From: Clusia tigrina
Lineage: Eukaryota > Arthropoda > Insecta > Diptera > Clusiidae
Length of the DNA stretch: 64,000 nt
Assembly (NCBI GenBank): GCA_920105625.2
Contig: OV050032.1
Location: forward strand, 128,819,829-128,883,828
Direction: 5' to 3'
Part shown: in pieces, positions 30,108-40,793 of the stretch
How the letters are laid out: every line of letters begins with the position of its first letter
How positions within the stretch are numbered: the stretch's first letter is position 1
The notes under the pieces: model-generated
What the model was told of the DNA's origin: nothing
Database searches by the model: none
Seen by the model: the letters and a program-made list of their open reading frames with translations, nothing else
Position numbers and translations under genes: made by a program

Positions 30108-30827
30108 AATGTGAGTGGAGAATGTATTTGTAGAAAAAGCTGAAGGAGACTATGAGCCCAGTTTATTTTATCAGTTTAATCACTAATGCTTCCAACCATG
30201 AATATAAAAATGTTTCCAGTAATGGTTCGATATTTTCTACCTATGAAAGGTATCAAAACAGAAGTTATGAATTTTACTGCTGAGAAGGGTGAAATATCTG
30301 CCATAATTTACGAATTGCTGATTAAAATGCTTAAATCGTTCAGCATCGAAAACAAAATTGTTGCCTCCTGTGGCGACAATACGAACACTAGTTTCGGGGG
30401 ACGACAGCGCGGCTGCCAGGACAACGTGTACAAGTACTTTAAACTGAAAACGCACGTGAACCCAAATTTGATTGGAATAGGCTGTGCAGCCCATATTGTG
30501 CACAACACTTTGCAATGTGTTTGACGTGGAGTTAATGCATTTGACGTGGAGCTAATTATGGTTAAAATTTATTGACACTTTAATCATTTTACCGTACGAG
30601 TTGAAGCAATGAAAGAATTTTGTGAGTCCGTTGATGTGGAATATGAAAAAATTGTGGGATATGGCAAAACACGATTTCTCGAAATGCTTACCTGGGTCAA
30701 TTCAATTTTGAGAATATACGATGGATTAAAAGCATATTTTCTCGGAACTCCTCACAGTCCAACGATACTACAAGAGTTTTTTGGGGATCCTTTTTCCAAA
30801 TTATGGTTGGTTTTTATTCTTGATCAG

Positions 30828-30891
30828 GTATTTTAGTAATATTAATTGAAGATAGTCTTGCATTTATAATGATTTTTTGTTGTTGTTGTAG
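30828..30891 (+). other. Short spliceosomal intron in the hAT gene
   Basis: GTATTT donor after the codons LDQ, pyrimidine-rich TTTTTTGTTGTTGTTGTAG acceptor, 64 nt. Removing it joins LVFILDQ to ASRLNQAVIRIEG, which matches the expected continuity of this hAT family. Confidence 0.5.
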
Positions 30892-31689
30892 GCGTCAAGA
30901 TTAAATCAAGCGGTGATCAGAATTGAAGGCGAGGAAGTATCTTCTGTGGAAATGATGTAGGTTTTAGATGACCTTTTACATTTACTACAAACAAGAATAT
31001 ACTTACAATTCCTTTCATCTACCCTTGTTAAAGAGATCACTGAATTGGATGCAGCAGGCATCGTTGTAAGCGAAGATATGGTGTTGAAGACGGCAATACC
31101 TTTCTATTAAACTTGTGTTATATCGGTGGTTGGAAGTCTCAGTTCACAGAAATAAACATTTTTTGTATGGGCAGCACTTGAATCCGTAACCGAATGGAAA
31201 GATGTCGAAAAAACTTTTCAATTTATAAAAAACAAAGGTTTTTTCAAGTCACAAGACAATGACTCCGAGCGATTCAATGAATTTAGCTACATTTTAAAAT
31301 TTGTAACAACTGACAAAAAAAAAATTTGAGCAAATGTAATTCCAAAGCACATGAACGCTGGGTAGAATGTTTTGAACATTTCGAAAATACCAACATTCCA
31401 TACAAACACTTCGCTGAAATCATCGAATTCATCTTTTGTTTGCCAGCCACTTTTGCTAGTGCCGAAATATCGCTAATTACAAAAATATGGACACCTGAAA
31501 AGTCTCATCTCGATATAAATTCATTAAAAAATATTTTTTTTTATTAAATTTAATGTAAAGTTTCGTTTTGTAGAATTTTGTAAATATTTTAAGGATATTA
31601 AAAGAAATAAGCAGACAAGATATATAAAATTCAAACAAATAAACGATAATGAAAATTTTTAATGTAAATAAACGATAATGAAAATTTTT

Positions 31690-32165
31690 AAAGACATTCC
31701 TCACTTATGTCTGATCGTCAATTTTTCGTTAATGCTGTGAGACTCTGGAATTCACTGCCTGTACGGATTCAAGGTATTGGCAATGCTAATCTATTCAAAA
31801 TTGAGCTTAATAAACACTTCCAGGGGAAATGAATTTATGAGCTGAATTGGGTTGCGCTATGGATTGTGTGTGACCGCGTACACTGTTTATATGTATGCAT
31901 CCTTTTGTGACTAATAACAAATTTAAAGCTGTACATATTTATTGATTCAAAGCTGTTTTGTATTGATGAATTGAAAGATGAATTGTTGAAATTCATATTG
32001 TAATGTTCTGTTTGTACTCTGTGAGCTATTGTATTAATAGTATAAGCTAATTATGTCCGGATTATTGTACTAAATGTATCATTTCATGTTATTGGGACAA
32101 TCTTACAAGGTTTTGCCTTAATGTCCCAAGGTGAACGTAAATTAATAATAAATAAATAAATAAAT
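31690..32165 (+). mobile_element. 3' end of a CR1/Crack-like LINE
   Basis: 31707-31832 encodes SDRQFFVNAVRLWNSLPVRI and ANLFKIELNKHFQGK then TGA, the terminal signature (RLWN-LP, F-K-L--HL) of CR1/Crack/R4-type ORF2 proteins. About 330 bp of 3' UTR follows, ending in AATAAATAAATAAATAAA units (32140-32163), a microsatellite-like LINE tail. Only the last 5-6 percent of the element is here. Confidence 0.65.
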
Positions 32166-32311
32166 TATGTATATTCTTTATATTACGAATTTTATTTCTT
32201 TATAATAAACTGTCAAATGTTTTCTTTTGCTTTAAAAAATGTCCCGAATTTTACTTTAAAATCCCGAATTTCAGATCTTTTTTATTTGTACTTTTGGCGA
32301 TAATCCCTTTT

Positions 32312-32578
32312 TCAATTAAAGCTTTCCACCATTCCATCCGATTGTGGGTGTAAAGGGGTTGTGCGAGTTTTAGGTATGTCTATCAATTCACTAATTTCCT
32401 TGAATATCGTTGACTGATCCAAGTGCAACTCCATGGGAGCTCCAAGTGCCTTAGCCTCTTGTTTGGGAATGGGATAGACTTCTGGCCATTTGCTAAAATA
32501 GTCGATTACGACGAGAACATATTTGTTGCCGGAAATACTTATTGGAAACGGACCTGCGATGTCCATTGCAACGCTCAA
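32312..32578 (-). pseudogene. Gypsy integrase core fragment
   Basis: MSVAMDIAGPFPISISGNKY and VVIDYFSKWPEVYPI give the first catalytic Asp region, and TTPLHPQSDGMVESFN the Glu motif. Between them part of the core is missing (GAPMELHLDQST stands where the second Asp block is expected), so it is internally deleted. An integrase zinc-binding or linker remnant (CSKAERKEDVVEVRLM) lies at 33065-32871. Confidence 0.65.
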
Positions 32579-33541
32579 GTGACGCTACCATGTTGTATAA
32601 ATGCATTTTCCCATGACTGCACTGATCCAGTCAACTGCTGATTGGCAACCAACCCAATAAAATCGTGTTTAAATTTTCTTGATTGTATTACTTATTACCA
32701 AATGTCCTCCACTAGGCCTATTCCTTGAGAATTTCGCTTATTCTTGCTTTTGGAGCTGCAATCAAGTTCTTTGTAGTTTTTCATCCTCGCTCTCCTATAG
32801 GCGGAATAAACGTCCATTTTGCAACTTTAAGCTATTCCATTGAGCCCAATATGCTTTAGTTACGGGACTTTCAGTCGAGATTTCGTTCCATTCTGGTCGT
32901 TTTCTTTCTCTCTATACTTGACACGATCTTTGCCAATTCTGGATCATTTCTTTGTTCTTCTTTTATTTTCTCCGCAATCAGTTCTTCGTCTGGTATAACA
33001 GCCATCAAGCGGACTTCGACTACGTCTTCTTTCCTTTCAGCTTTAGAACAGTGCTTGCATTGCACACTGCAAGAACTTCGAGATAATGCATCAGAATTCC
33101 CGTGGCTTCCGCCTCTGCGATGTTCTATTGTGAAATCGTATCTTTGCAGTCTCTCAATCCATCTCGCCAGCTGACCTTCGGGATTTTTGAACTGTAATAG
33201 CCTGCGCGTGATCCGTTTTCAACAAGAACTTTTGTCCACACAAATACTTATTTACACACTGCATACCCGCCAAAAGTTCTCTCCGTGTTACACAAGAATT
33301 TCGCTGAAGCTTTGATAAAATCTAACTGAAGTAGCCTATTACTATTTCATGAGCGTCAATAAGTTGGGATAGGACCCCTCCAATCCCGAAGCCACTTGCA
33401 TGATCGGAGCTGTACACAATAGCTCTTTCAGTCTGTTGAATACAGACTATCAGCCACGTCTACGAAACTTAGATCAAAGCATCTGTAATATGTGCAAAGA
33501 CGCAAGAAGCATCGCAGCTTATCCAAACTAGTTGGTCTTGT

Positions 33542-34144
33542 TCAATCCCTAACTGAGTCTATCTTATCTGAATCTGTGTGTACTTCTTCAGGTGTGACTT
33601 TATGTCCAAGGTACTTGACTCCTTTCTTGAAGAACGAGCACTTCTCTGCATTCAGCTTCAACCCTGAAAGTCCTAATCGCATCAATATTTCTTCCAAATT
33701 CTTCAAGTTATCCTCAAAGTCTTCCCCCAACTATAATTTCATCTAAGTACACCAGTGGAGACCCTTTAGTACATGTTCCATTAAGCGTTCAAATGTATCT
33801 GGAGCATTACACAGTCCGAACGGCATCACCAAAAATTGCCAGAGTCCATCACCGGCACTGAATGCCGTCTTTTCCTTGTCTTGTTCGTCGACTGCCACTT
33901 ACCAATATCCGCTTTATAAATCCAGCGCTGAGAACCAATTTGAACCAGAAAGTGTGTCCAAGGTATCATCGATGCGAGGTAATGGATAAGAATCTTCCTT
34001 CGTTACCTCATTAAGTTTCCGATAATCTGGACAGAAACGTGTGGAACCATCCTTTTTCTTGATTAATACCAAGGGGGAACTCCAGGGGCTTGCTGATGGC
34101 TCAATGACGTTGTTCTGGTGCATTTCTTTTAACAACACATGCAC
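33542..34144 (-). pseudogene. Gypsy reverse transcriptase fragments
   Basis: 34144-33914 reads EMHQNNVIEPSASPWSSPLV, KDGSTRFCPDYRKLNEVTKE and YPLPRIDDTLDTLSGSNWFS with the first catalytic Asp (ALDL). 33730-33542 reads LSGLKLNAEKCSFFKKGVKY and LGHKVTPEEV, the block after the catalytic YxDD. The stretch between is shifted and carries stops. RNase H is only faint in 33540-33070. Confidence 0.7.
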
Positions 34145-34547
34145 CCCCTCTCTCTTTGCTAGAGGTACTCTTCTTGACGCTTGACGAATGAGTTTGGTAT
34201 CGGCTGTTGATTGTATATTTAGCCATCTTTGTTCTGCCTTCCTACCCTATTCAGTAAATAATGACCAATGTCTTGCCAAAAGTTGTCTCGCTATTTTCCT
34301 CTGCTCTATGGATAACACTTTAGACCCTTCTTCCGTCAGATATTCCAGTACTTTTTTATCCGCTGGTATCTTACATTCCGTATCTCGCAGTTGGTTCTCA
34401 CAATTTACAATTGCTTATATTGCCTGGGAATTTCCAATTAAGTCTCCTTTCTCTAGATTCTAGCGGAATTTGCAAGATTGACCAATCTTCTTGGAACTAT
34501 TCTGCTCTGCTGTTCTTCTACAAGGGTTTTTCCAATCATGACGTTGC

Positions 34548-35196
34548 CTAGTAAAAATTTGTTATCAGCTTCGACCATCCATAACTTGTTCTTCTGAGCC
34601 TCATCCATATAACTACCTCTGACTCTGGTGTGATTTTTGTCGGCCTCGATACAATGGCTTGTTGGACAGCTTCATACTTATCCTCACTAACGGATAACGG
34701 TATTTCGGTTTTCGCATATTTCACCATTCGGCTTTTGATATCTAGTGTGAATCCATTTCGTGTCATAAAATCTACACCTAAGATTAATTCAACCACAATA
34801 TCCGCTACTATAAACTAGTGGGTCACTGTTGAATGTGTCGATAGTGATTCTTTGTGAAACTTTTCCAAGTACTGGTACATAATCTCCAGTTACCGTACAC
34901 AATTTTATTCCTAGAAGCGACTCGATGCCCCGATTGAGATCCCTTCTGAGCATGAAATACGATGCGTCTGTATCCAATGTTACTATGATCTTTCTCCCGT
35001 TTATTATGCTGTCGTAAGATAGGCTGATTTCCTGTGCCGTCTGAGATTCAAAGATTCTGGGACTACTTGTTGTCGGAGTCAGATCATTCCCCTCTAGACT
35101 GACTTCATATAGTTTGTCTACGGCTTTTGGAATCGGGCTTGCTTTGGCGGTATTACAAGTGAGAGTGATGTAGAACGTCTGCATCCCGACTGACAA
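34548..35196 (-). pseudogene. Gypsy protease and linker fragments
   Basis: KIIVTLDTDASYFMLRRDLN (within 35196-34789) corresponds to the aspartic protease active site; the canonical Asp-Thr-Gly is Asp-Thr-Asp here, which would abolish activity. The overlapping frame 34796-34548 continues with MVELILGVDFMTRNGFTLDI, the conserved ILG-D block at the protease C-terminus. Confidence 0.6.
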
Positions 35197-35900
35197 TTAC
35201 GAGCCATGTGACTAACCTCACCGTAGGTTAAGCATTTGCCCGCCAAACTTTGCCCGCTTTCGACTTGTACCTGATGGGCTCTGCATACTGGCTGGCACAC
35301 CAAAGCTGCTGTCTCTGATGTCAAAGCGCTAGCTACTGTTTCCATATATGTAGCTTTCGGATCTGTTATCGCAGAACGCTTTATCTCCGCGTCGCGAATG
35401 CCATATACGAAGGTGTCCATTATACATATCTCAGTAATGTCGCTTGATAGGCAAGATAGGCCAACCGTTCCACTTCCATCGGAAACTGTTGTAGAGACTC
35501 ACTACTCTTCTGTACACATTTGTAGCTATATACGAGTATACTCGTATATTTGTTTTATCTGCTGTGAGTTCTGTTCCGCTGGTTGAGTAAGTCGTATTTC
35601 ACTCTGCTATAAGAGCTGCTGCATATTTTCATCACTTTGGTGAAGCTGCTGTTGCAACTTCTTGACTTTGACGTCCTGGTTGACGAATGCAGGACTTTGT
35701 TGTAATCACTGCTGCAAATTCTCATCGCCATGCTGTGAGCGCTGCTGCATATCGGCATCGCTTTGTTGTAACTGCATCTGTATTGCCCCGATAAGTACGT
35801 CTATGTCGTTCCTTGAAGTGATTCTTCCTGTCGAGATGTCATTGGTTCTTCAAATTTAAATTCATGCTCATCGACATCTATATTCTGCTACTCCTATGCG
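35118..35900 (-). pseudogene. Gypsy gag fragment with degenerate zinc knuckle
   Basis: CLTYGEVSHMARNC (in 35420-35118) is a CCHC knuckle whose second Cys has become Tyr. Upstream (35900-35560) the minus strand has repeated Gln/Leu-rich units with codons for QLQQ/CSSH-like repeats in shifted frames, like the coiled-coil stretch of some gag proteins. Confidence 0.5.
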
Positions 35901-36046
35901 CTTCTTAATTGCACCTGCAGCTCCACTTTAAGTCATTATGTCAAATTTAAACGCACAAGATCCTTCTTGAACTGCTCCAAATTCAGTTTTTTTCAAATTT
36001 AACCATTGTTTATTACAGATACACAATCCCACTTCAGACACCAATT

Positions 36047-36270
36047 GTTACGAAATTGCTCTCCAGAGAATTTATACCACGCGTTTGTTTCATCGATCAT
36101 CTCACCATTTATTCATATTTGAACAGGAAATATTCACAGGGAACTAAATCTGCTGGATGATGGAGCAATTCGTAATCTTTGCCATTGCGACTACGGACTT
36201 CTGCACCGATACGTTGATCTGGTGGTAGAGAAATTTTTTCCTCGACAAATGCGGTCGTTTTTGTGCCAAA
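36047..36270 (-). repeat. LTR edge and junction sequence between two gypsy elements
   Basis: Begins TGTTACGAAATTGCTCTCC, the inner edge of the minus-strand gypsy 5' LTR. Further right the minus strand encodes LLHHPADLVPCEYFLFK (about 36125-36185), weakly reminiscent of a mariner transposase C-terminal block, so a short mariner scrap may lie here. By about 36280 the plus-strand gypsy gag begins. The boundary between these parts is not resolved. Confidence 0.35.
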
Positions 36271-36279
36271 ATTGATTAA

Positions 36280-37308
36280 GCTAAGCGAAGGATAGGCAAC
36301 AACAACGTACAGGGTTTGAGATGCTTCTCATGTGGGCGAATGGGACATCGAGCAATGGAATGCAGGGAAACGCAATCCCAACAAAGAAACCAGGGAAACT
36401 TCCAGCGGCCCAGTCGAGGCCAGTACATTGGAAAGCCAAAAGAAAGGTAGTAATAACTAGGCCGGAAATACGTGGGACTAGTAAGGAAGCAACTACAGTC
36501 CAGGAGAAGGAGGAGCAAGGGGCTCTCCAATATCACGAAGAGTTAGGGTGTGGATACACGTCCATATTGGGAATAAAAGGACGCTGCTTCGCTATGAGCA
36601 GGATAGGTGGTGCCTTCACCGAGATACCCTGCGAGGAAGCAACGAGTGGAAAGCTGGTGCTTTTGGTAGATGCAGGAGCGGACACCAGCCATGCAGGAGC
36701 GGACACCAGCCTCGCAAAATCGTAAAATCTAGTGTGTTACGGAAAGAGCTAGATGTTAATCAAATGGACGTAAGAATGCTTAACGGAGCGTTTGGAGGGT
36801 GCATCAGGACATTGGGTCCGCTCAGAATAGCACACAGTGAAGTTAAGGGCATGAGTTTTAGAGTACACGCAATGGAAGTGGATAGGAAAGGTATCCCGGC
36901 TGATGGGATAATTGGCCGCGATAATCTTTGGAGCCGCAGCATACTGGATGCGCTCGAGAAACAGTTATCATTCTATGATATTAATAAGAATAGAATCCTT
37001 ACTTTTCCATTAATGTCATGGCAGGAAGGAACCGTGAATAGGGTTAAGAAGTGTGGTATGGACGTAGTAAATACAAGGTCAACCAGAGTAGTTACTATGC
37101 ATGTAAACACGAAACTTAGGACTCTTGTTTTGCACAAACAGCAGCTAGCGGAGGGCGTATATATGGGAGAAACCATAACGCACGTTGACAAGGGTAAGGT
37201 GTACGCTTGCGTACTCAACGCATCGGAAAAGGATTACCTGATGGATGAAGATTTTAGGCCTAAGTTCACTAGTTACGATAATTTTAAGGAACCGAATTAT
37301 AGATCGGT
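36280..37308 (+). pseudogene. Second gypsy element: gag knuckle, protease and linker
   Basis: 36322-36363 encodes CFSCGRMGHRAMEC, a perfect CCHC knuckle. One frame back (-1, a usual gag-pol relation) SGKLVLLVDAGADTS (about 36640-36683) gives the protease active site as Asp-Ala-Gly. A 21-bp unit (ATGCAGGAGCGGACACCAGC plus C) is tandemly duplicated at about 36672-36713, repeating AGADTS. A further shift leads to RKIVKSSVLRKELDVNQMDV and GIPADGIIGRDNLW (protease C-terminal ILG-D-like block) and the pre-RT linker ending FKEPNYRSV at the LINE insertion. The 5' LTR and most of gag are missing. The linker resumes at 40794. Confidence 0.65.
37298..37308. repeat. Target-site duplication, left (TATAGATCGGT)
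   Basis: Exact 11-bp match to 40783-40793, bracketing the LOA-like LINE inserted in the gypsy pol linker. Confidence 0.88.
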
Positions 37309-37799
37309 TACCCCTACGATGGGTAGTCACCTTGTTGCGGTGTAGGGGCTTACTGTGTGCTGGAACATGGCACATGAAAGACGGTGACATGGTCCAGTTA
37401 CGCAAACTAAGAACTACCTTCAACGCACAGGTTGAAAGTAGTTTTCTACGATTCCTGCTCAGTCGTTAAGGCTAGTTAGTAGTCGTACTGGCCAATATCG
37501 AACGTCTCACTGAGACCGCCGGATCGCCTAGACACTAACAATTGGTCAGCCCTTCGGGGAAGTGCGGCAATTCCTTTACAGACCAATGGCCCACTTTCAG
37601 TACGGTCATGTCTCTGCTGGACTTGGGTCGCCGATTTGCCGGGCGGGGGAGAGAGAAAACTCCCTGGGGCAAAGTTCACCAGACCTATTGACCCAAAAAA
37701 AACACCCTAAATTCACGGTGGAACAGCTATGCCAGTGAGCTTGCTTGACGGGGTAGAGTCAAGCTTCTTTGGCTGGGGGAGATTGGAGGCACCTTCGAA
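37309..37799 (+). other. Leader of the LOA-like LINE
   Basis: No ORF continues into the RT. It contains GACCGCCGGATCGCCTAGAC and GGGCGGGGGAGAGAGAAAAC and a G-rich stretch just before the ORF (GGCTGGGGGAGATTGGAGGC). It could be the element's 5' UTR joined to post-endonuclease sequence. Confidence 0.45.
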
Positions 37800-40700
37800 A
37801 TGAGAAATGTTAGGAAGACCAACTGGTCGATATATAACTTTTACTTAGAGCAAAATATTGCGTGCCTTAGTGAAAAAATAAGTAACTCTCAGGAACTAGA
37901 TCTTGAAGTTAACAAATTAAATAATATAATAATCGAGGCTTTTGAAAGTAGCTGCAATTTTGTTGTGAAGAAACGTTCTAGGAACGTAACCTGGTGGAGC
38001 GGGGAGCTAAATGTTTTGCGCAAAAAAGCCCGTCAAATCTCTAATAGAGCCAAGTCTAATGGTGACTGGGCATCTTATAGAAGTGCCTTAACGGCCTATA
38101 ATAATGAGTTGAGAAGATCTAAGAGAGACTCATGGAAAAAGTACTGTGAGGAGATTGAAACCCTCCCAGCAGCTACCCGACTCCAGAAATCACTCAATAA
38201 AGATCACTCAAACGGACTTTCTACACTCAAGAAGCCTGACGGAAATTTTACGGAGAGCCTGGCTTTGTTGGACACTCACTTTCCAGGCTGTGCCACTAGC
38301 GGAGAGGATAGTGAAATCATCGAGAATACTCGTTTCTTGATGCCTACACGGAGGGAACTCTCACTGGCTCGCAGAATCTTCACGGTCAATAAAACCAAAT
38401 GGGCTATCTCCACTTTTAGACCATTCAAATCGCCAGGTGTCGATAATATACAACCGTGCCTACTTCGGCAAGGTGTTGATGTATTAGCACCTGTGCTAAC
38501 AAACATTTTCAGGATAAGCCTGGAACTAGGCATAGTGCCTAAACCTTGCACGAAGGCTAGGGTGGCTTTCATACCGAAAGCAGGCAAAAAGGCGGACCAC
38601 ACGCCAAAAGCCTATCGGCCCATTAGCCTAACGTCATTCCTGCTAAAAGTTATGGAAAAAATTCTGGACCAATATATCAGGGAAACTTATCTTAAAGATT
38701 CTCCTCTTCATATTGAACAATACGCTTACCAATCAGGCAAATCGACTGAGACAGCCATACATAGCTTAACAAGCAAAATTGAAAAGGCGTTTGAGGGTAA
38801 AGAAATAGCTCTCTGTACATCGGTTGACATTACGGGGGCTTTTGACAATGCTACTTTCAGATCAATTGAGGAGGGGATGAACAGGAAAGGTATACAAAGA
38901 CTGATCATAACATGGGTTCTCAATATGCTGAAAAACAGAACGACAATCTTTGAAACAGGGACAGCAAAGCAAATTGTCAGGTCAACCAAAGGATGTCCCC
39001 AGGGGGGCGTCCTATCGCCACTCCTATGGTTATTGGTTATCGACGAGCTCTTACAAACTCTCAATGACCTCGGATACGAAGTTCAGAGCTTTGCGGATGA
39101 TTTGGTAATTATGGTCAGAGGCAAGTTTGACTCTACCATAACAGATCGCATGCAACTGGCTCTTGACATCACTCAAAACTGGTGTCAGGAGAAAGGCCTA
39201 TCGATAAATCCGAATAAAACAAACGTGGTACCCTTCACCAAAAGAAGGAAACTGAATCTGGGGACCTTAAGTTTAGGGACCACAAACTTAACAATGTTCA
39301 ATGAAATGAAATATCTGGGAGTAATCCTGGACAAAACTCTAACTTGGAAAAACCACTTATCATACATAACTAGTAAAGCCTTAAGAGCAACCTATGCTTG
39401 CCAGAGGTTGTACGGTAAAACATGGGGACTACGGCCAAAAATTATGGCGTGGTCATATAAAACAATAATAGTACTAATGATTACTCATGCGTCGTTGGTA
39501 TGGTGGCCAAAAGTAAACCAAACAGGAGCTCAGAAGACTCTTAACAAGATTCACCGTATAGCCTGTTTGAGTGTGACGGGAGCAATGAGAACGTGCCCCA
39601 CACTAGCTTTGGGAGTGATCACTGGACTGACTCCTCTACACCTTATAGTTAAAAGGATGGCGGCCAGCGCGGCCCTAAGGCTACCTTATCTAGCCCATCT
39701 TAAAGAAGGCAACCTTTCGGGGCACGTAAAGATTCTGGACACTCTCTGGAATTCTCCGTGCCTCATGGTCTTCGACAAAATGGACAGAAAATTAGACTTC
39801 TCAAAGCAATTCAAAGTGGTCATCAGTGACCGTTCAGCTTGGAGAAACAAGGAAATAATAATAAAACAGGACTCTCAGTTGTGGTATACAGATGGGTCCA
39901 AAATGGAAGATGGCAGTGCAGGAGCTGGAATTGTAGGGCCAAATTTCCAAAAAGCAATTGCAATGGGAAAAACAGCTTCCATTTTTCAGGCGGAGGTCCA
40001 CGCTTTAGAGTTATGTGCTAGAGAATGTCTACGCAGGGGTACACGCAACACCAAAATATGCATACTCTCAGATAGCCAGGCAGCTCTAAAATCATTAATA
40101 AACTTCTCATTCCAATCAAAGCTGGTCTGGGAATGCTGTAAACTTCTCAATACCCTAGCAGCGAGAAACTCTGTTACGCTAATGTGGGTACCGGGACACG
40201 AGGGACATGAGGGCAACGAAATGGCAGATTCTTTAGCAAAAAAGGGTGCAGACACTGCCTTTATAGGCCCAGAACCCTTCTGTGGGGTAAACAGTAGCTT
40301 CACAAATAACTTGTTGTGCGAACAGGAAAAACAAAGTCTGCTAAACTACTGGAGAGCCCAAAAAGGCATGCGGCAGTCGAGACTACTCATTGATCCTGAA
40401 CACATCAGGGTAGATGCTTCTTTAAACCTCAGCAGAAATGACATCAAACTCTACACTGAACTTTTAACAGGACACTGTAAACTAAATTACCACCTGAAGA
40501 AAATAGGCGTGGTAGAAGACGATTCTTGTCGACTCTGTCAAGAGGAGCAGGAAACGGCAGAACACATTATATGCACTTGCCCAGCGGTGGCAAGACGCAG
40601 ACGTAAGTACCTAGGCAGTGGGTTCATATCTCCAAATCACCTAGTTAAAATTAAGCCCACAGCAGTTACGAGATTTATAAACAGTCTAGGACTGTTTTAG
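37800..40700 (+). CDS. LOA-like LINE reverse transcriptase with RNase H, open frame
   Basis: 966 codons with no stop. The start, MRNVRKTNWSIYNFYLEQNI, lies in the post-endonuclease linker. RT spans about residues 255-560: FIPKAGKKADHTPKAYRPIS, TSVDITGAFDNATFRSIEEG (first Asp), GCPQGGVLSPLLWLLVIDEL, SFADDLVIMVRGKF (FADD at residues 431-434, 39090-39101), LGVILDKTLTWKNHL and TGAMRTCPTLALGVITGLTP. RNase H spans about 690-825 with DGSK (Asp 698), SIFQAEVHALEL (Glu), LSDSQAALKS (Asp) and WVPGHEGHEGNEMADSLAKK (His and last Asp). A Cys-rich tail CRLCQEEQETAEHIICTCP near residue 911 binds zinc. Both catalytic sets look complete. Without its own endonuclease it would need one in trans, or nicks. Confidence 0.9.
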   Translation: MRNVRKTNWSIYNFYLEQNIACLSEKISNSQELDLEVNKLNNIIIEAFESSCNFVVKKRSRNVTWWSGELNVLRKKARQISNRAKSNGDWASYRSALTAYNNELRRSKRDSWKKYCEEIETLPAATRLQKSLNKDHSNGLSTLKKPDGNFTESLALLDTHFPGCATSGEDSEIIENTRFLMPTRRELSLARRIFTVNKTKWAISTFRPFKSPGVDNIQPCLLRQGVDVLAPVLTNIFRISLELGIVPKPCTKARVAFIPKAGKKADHTPKAYRPISLTSFLLKVMEKILDQYIRETYLKDSPLHIEQYAYQSGKSTETAIHSLTSKIEKAFEGKEIALCTSVDITGAFDNATFRSIEEGMNRKGIQRLIITWVLNMLKNRTTIFETGTAKQIVRSTKGCPQGGVLSPLLWLLVIDELLQTLNDLGYEVQSFADDLVIMVRGKFDSTITDRMQLALDITQNWCQEKGLSINPNKTNVVPFTKRRKLNLGTLSLGTTNLTMFNEMKYLGVILDKTLTWKNHLSYITSKALRATYACQRLYGKTWGLRPKIMAWSYKTIIVLMITHASLVWWPKVNQTGAQKTLNKIHRIACLSVTGAMRTCPTLALGVITGLTPLHLIVKRMAASAALRLPYLAHLKEGNLSGHVKILDTLWNSPCLMVFDKMDRKLDFSKQFKVVISDRSAWRNKEIIIKQDSQLWYTDGSKMEDGSAGAGIVGPNFQKAIAMGKTASIFQAEVHALELCARECLRRGTRNTKICILSDSQAALKSLINFSFQSKLVWECCKLLNTLAARNSVTLMWVPGHEGHEGNEMADSLAKKGADTAFIGPEPFCGVNSSFTNNLLCEQEKQSLLNYWRAQKGMRQSRLLIDPEHIRVDASLNLSRNDIKLYTELLTGHCKLNYHLKKIGVVEDDSCRLCQEEQETAEHIICTCPAVARRRRKYLGSGFISPNHLVKIKPTAVTRFINSLGLF

Positions 40701-40782
40701 TTGGGTACGAGGCTGCACAATAGATCTTTTAGGTCGCTGTGTTCTTTTAGCCTGTTAAAAATAATAATAATAATAATAATAA

Positions 40783-40793
40783 TATAGATCGGT
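40783..40793. repeat. Target-site duplication, right (TATAGATCGGT)
   Basis: Exact partner of 37298-37308, directly after the TAA repeat tail. Confidence 0.88.

Larger units (their letters stand above)
29050..31545 (+). pseudogene. hAT-superfamily transposase gene with BED finger, interrupted
   Basis: N-terminal: CDICGSEFSIAHSGRADILT (about 29132-29190) is a BED-like zinc finger start, cut by a minus-strand LINE at 29192-30107. The body resumes at 30186 with FPVMVRYFLP, SCGDNTNTSFGG, NLIGIGCAAHIVHNTLQC (residues about 95-112), then MKEFCESVDVEYEKIVGYGK and FGDPFSKLWLVFIL. A 64-nt intron (30828-30891; donor after GATCAG, acceptor TTGTTGTAG) leads in frame to ASRLNQAVIRIEGEE, then stops. The C-terminal dimerisation-like block is at 31326-31547: ERWVECFEHF, FCLPATFASAEISLITKIWT, DINSLKNI. 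Frameshifts and stops (for example 30958-30960) kill the gene. Confidence 0.6.
32290..36046 (-). mobile_element. Decayed Ty3/gypsy element, truncated in integrase
   Basis: Reading downwards: LTR edge and primer-binding-site region near 36047, gag, protease, RT, and part of integrase, all on the minus strand with frequent stops and frameshifts. The downstream integrase end and the 3' LTR are missing; the sequence stops at about 32290 next to AT-rich DNA. Just inside the LTR edge the minus strand reads TGGTGTCTGAAGTGGGA, in the place of the tRNA primer site. Confidence 0.7.
37309..40782 (+). mobile_element. Young LOA-like LINE lacking ORF1 and endonuclease
   Basis: A 3474-bp insertion defined by exact 11-bp flanking duplications (TATAGATCGGT). 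It has about 490 bp of GC-richer leader, a single 966-codon ORF (37800-40700), a short 3' UTR and a 3' tail of TAA units (about 40760-40782), like I- and LOA-type elements. ORF1 and the APE endonuclease, normally encoded upstream, are absent although the leader is present, so this is an internal-deletion form, not a simple 5' truncation, if the leader is the element's own 5' end. Confidence 0.85.

Noticed and set aside
36548..36714. First part of the 36548-37345 frame as gypsy coding sequence
   Set aside because: The protease active site is in a neighbouring frame here; this part is a shadow, and the real sequence enters the frame only after about 36714.
37476..37679. Minus-strand frame in the LINE leader
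   Set aside because: It is antisense to the leader of the LOA-like LINE and has no recognisable domain.
40757..40785. TAA microsatellite
   Set aside because: It is the 3' tail of the LOA-like LINE, placed exactly before the target duplication.
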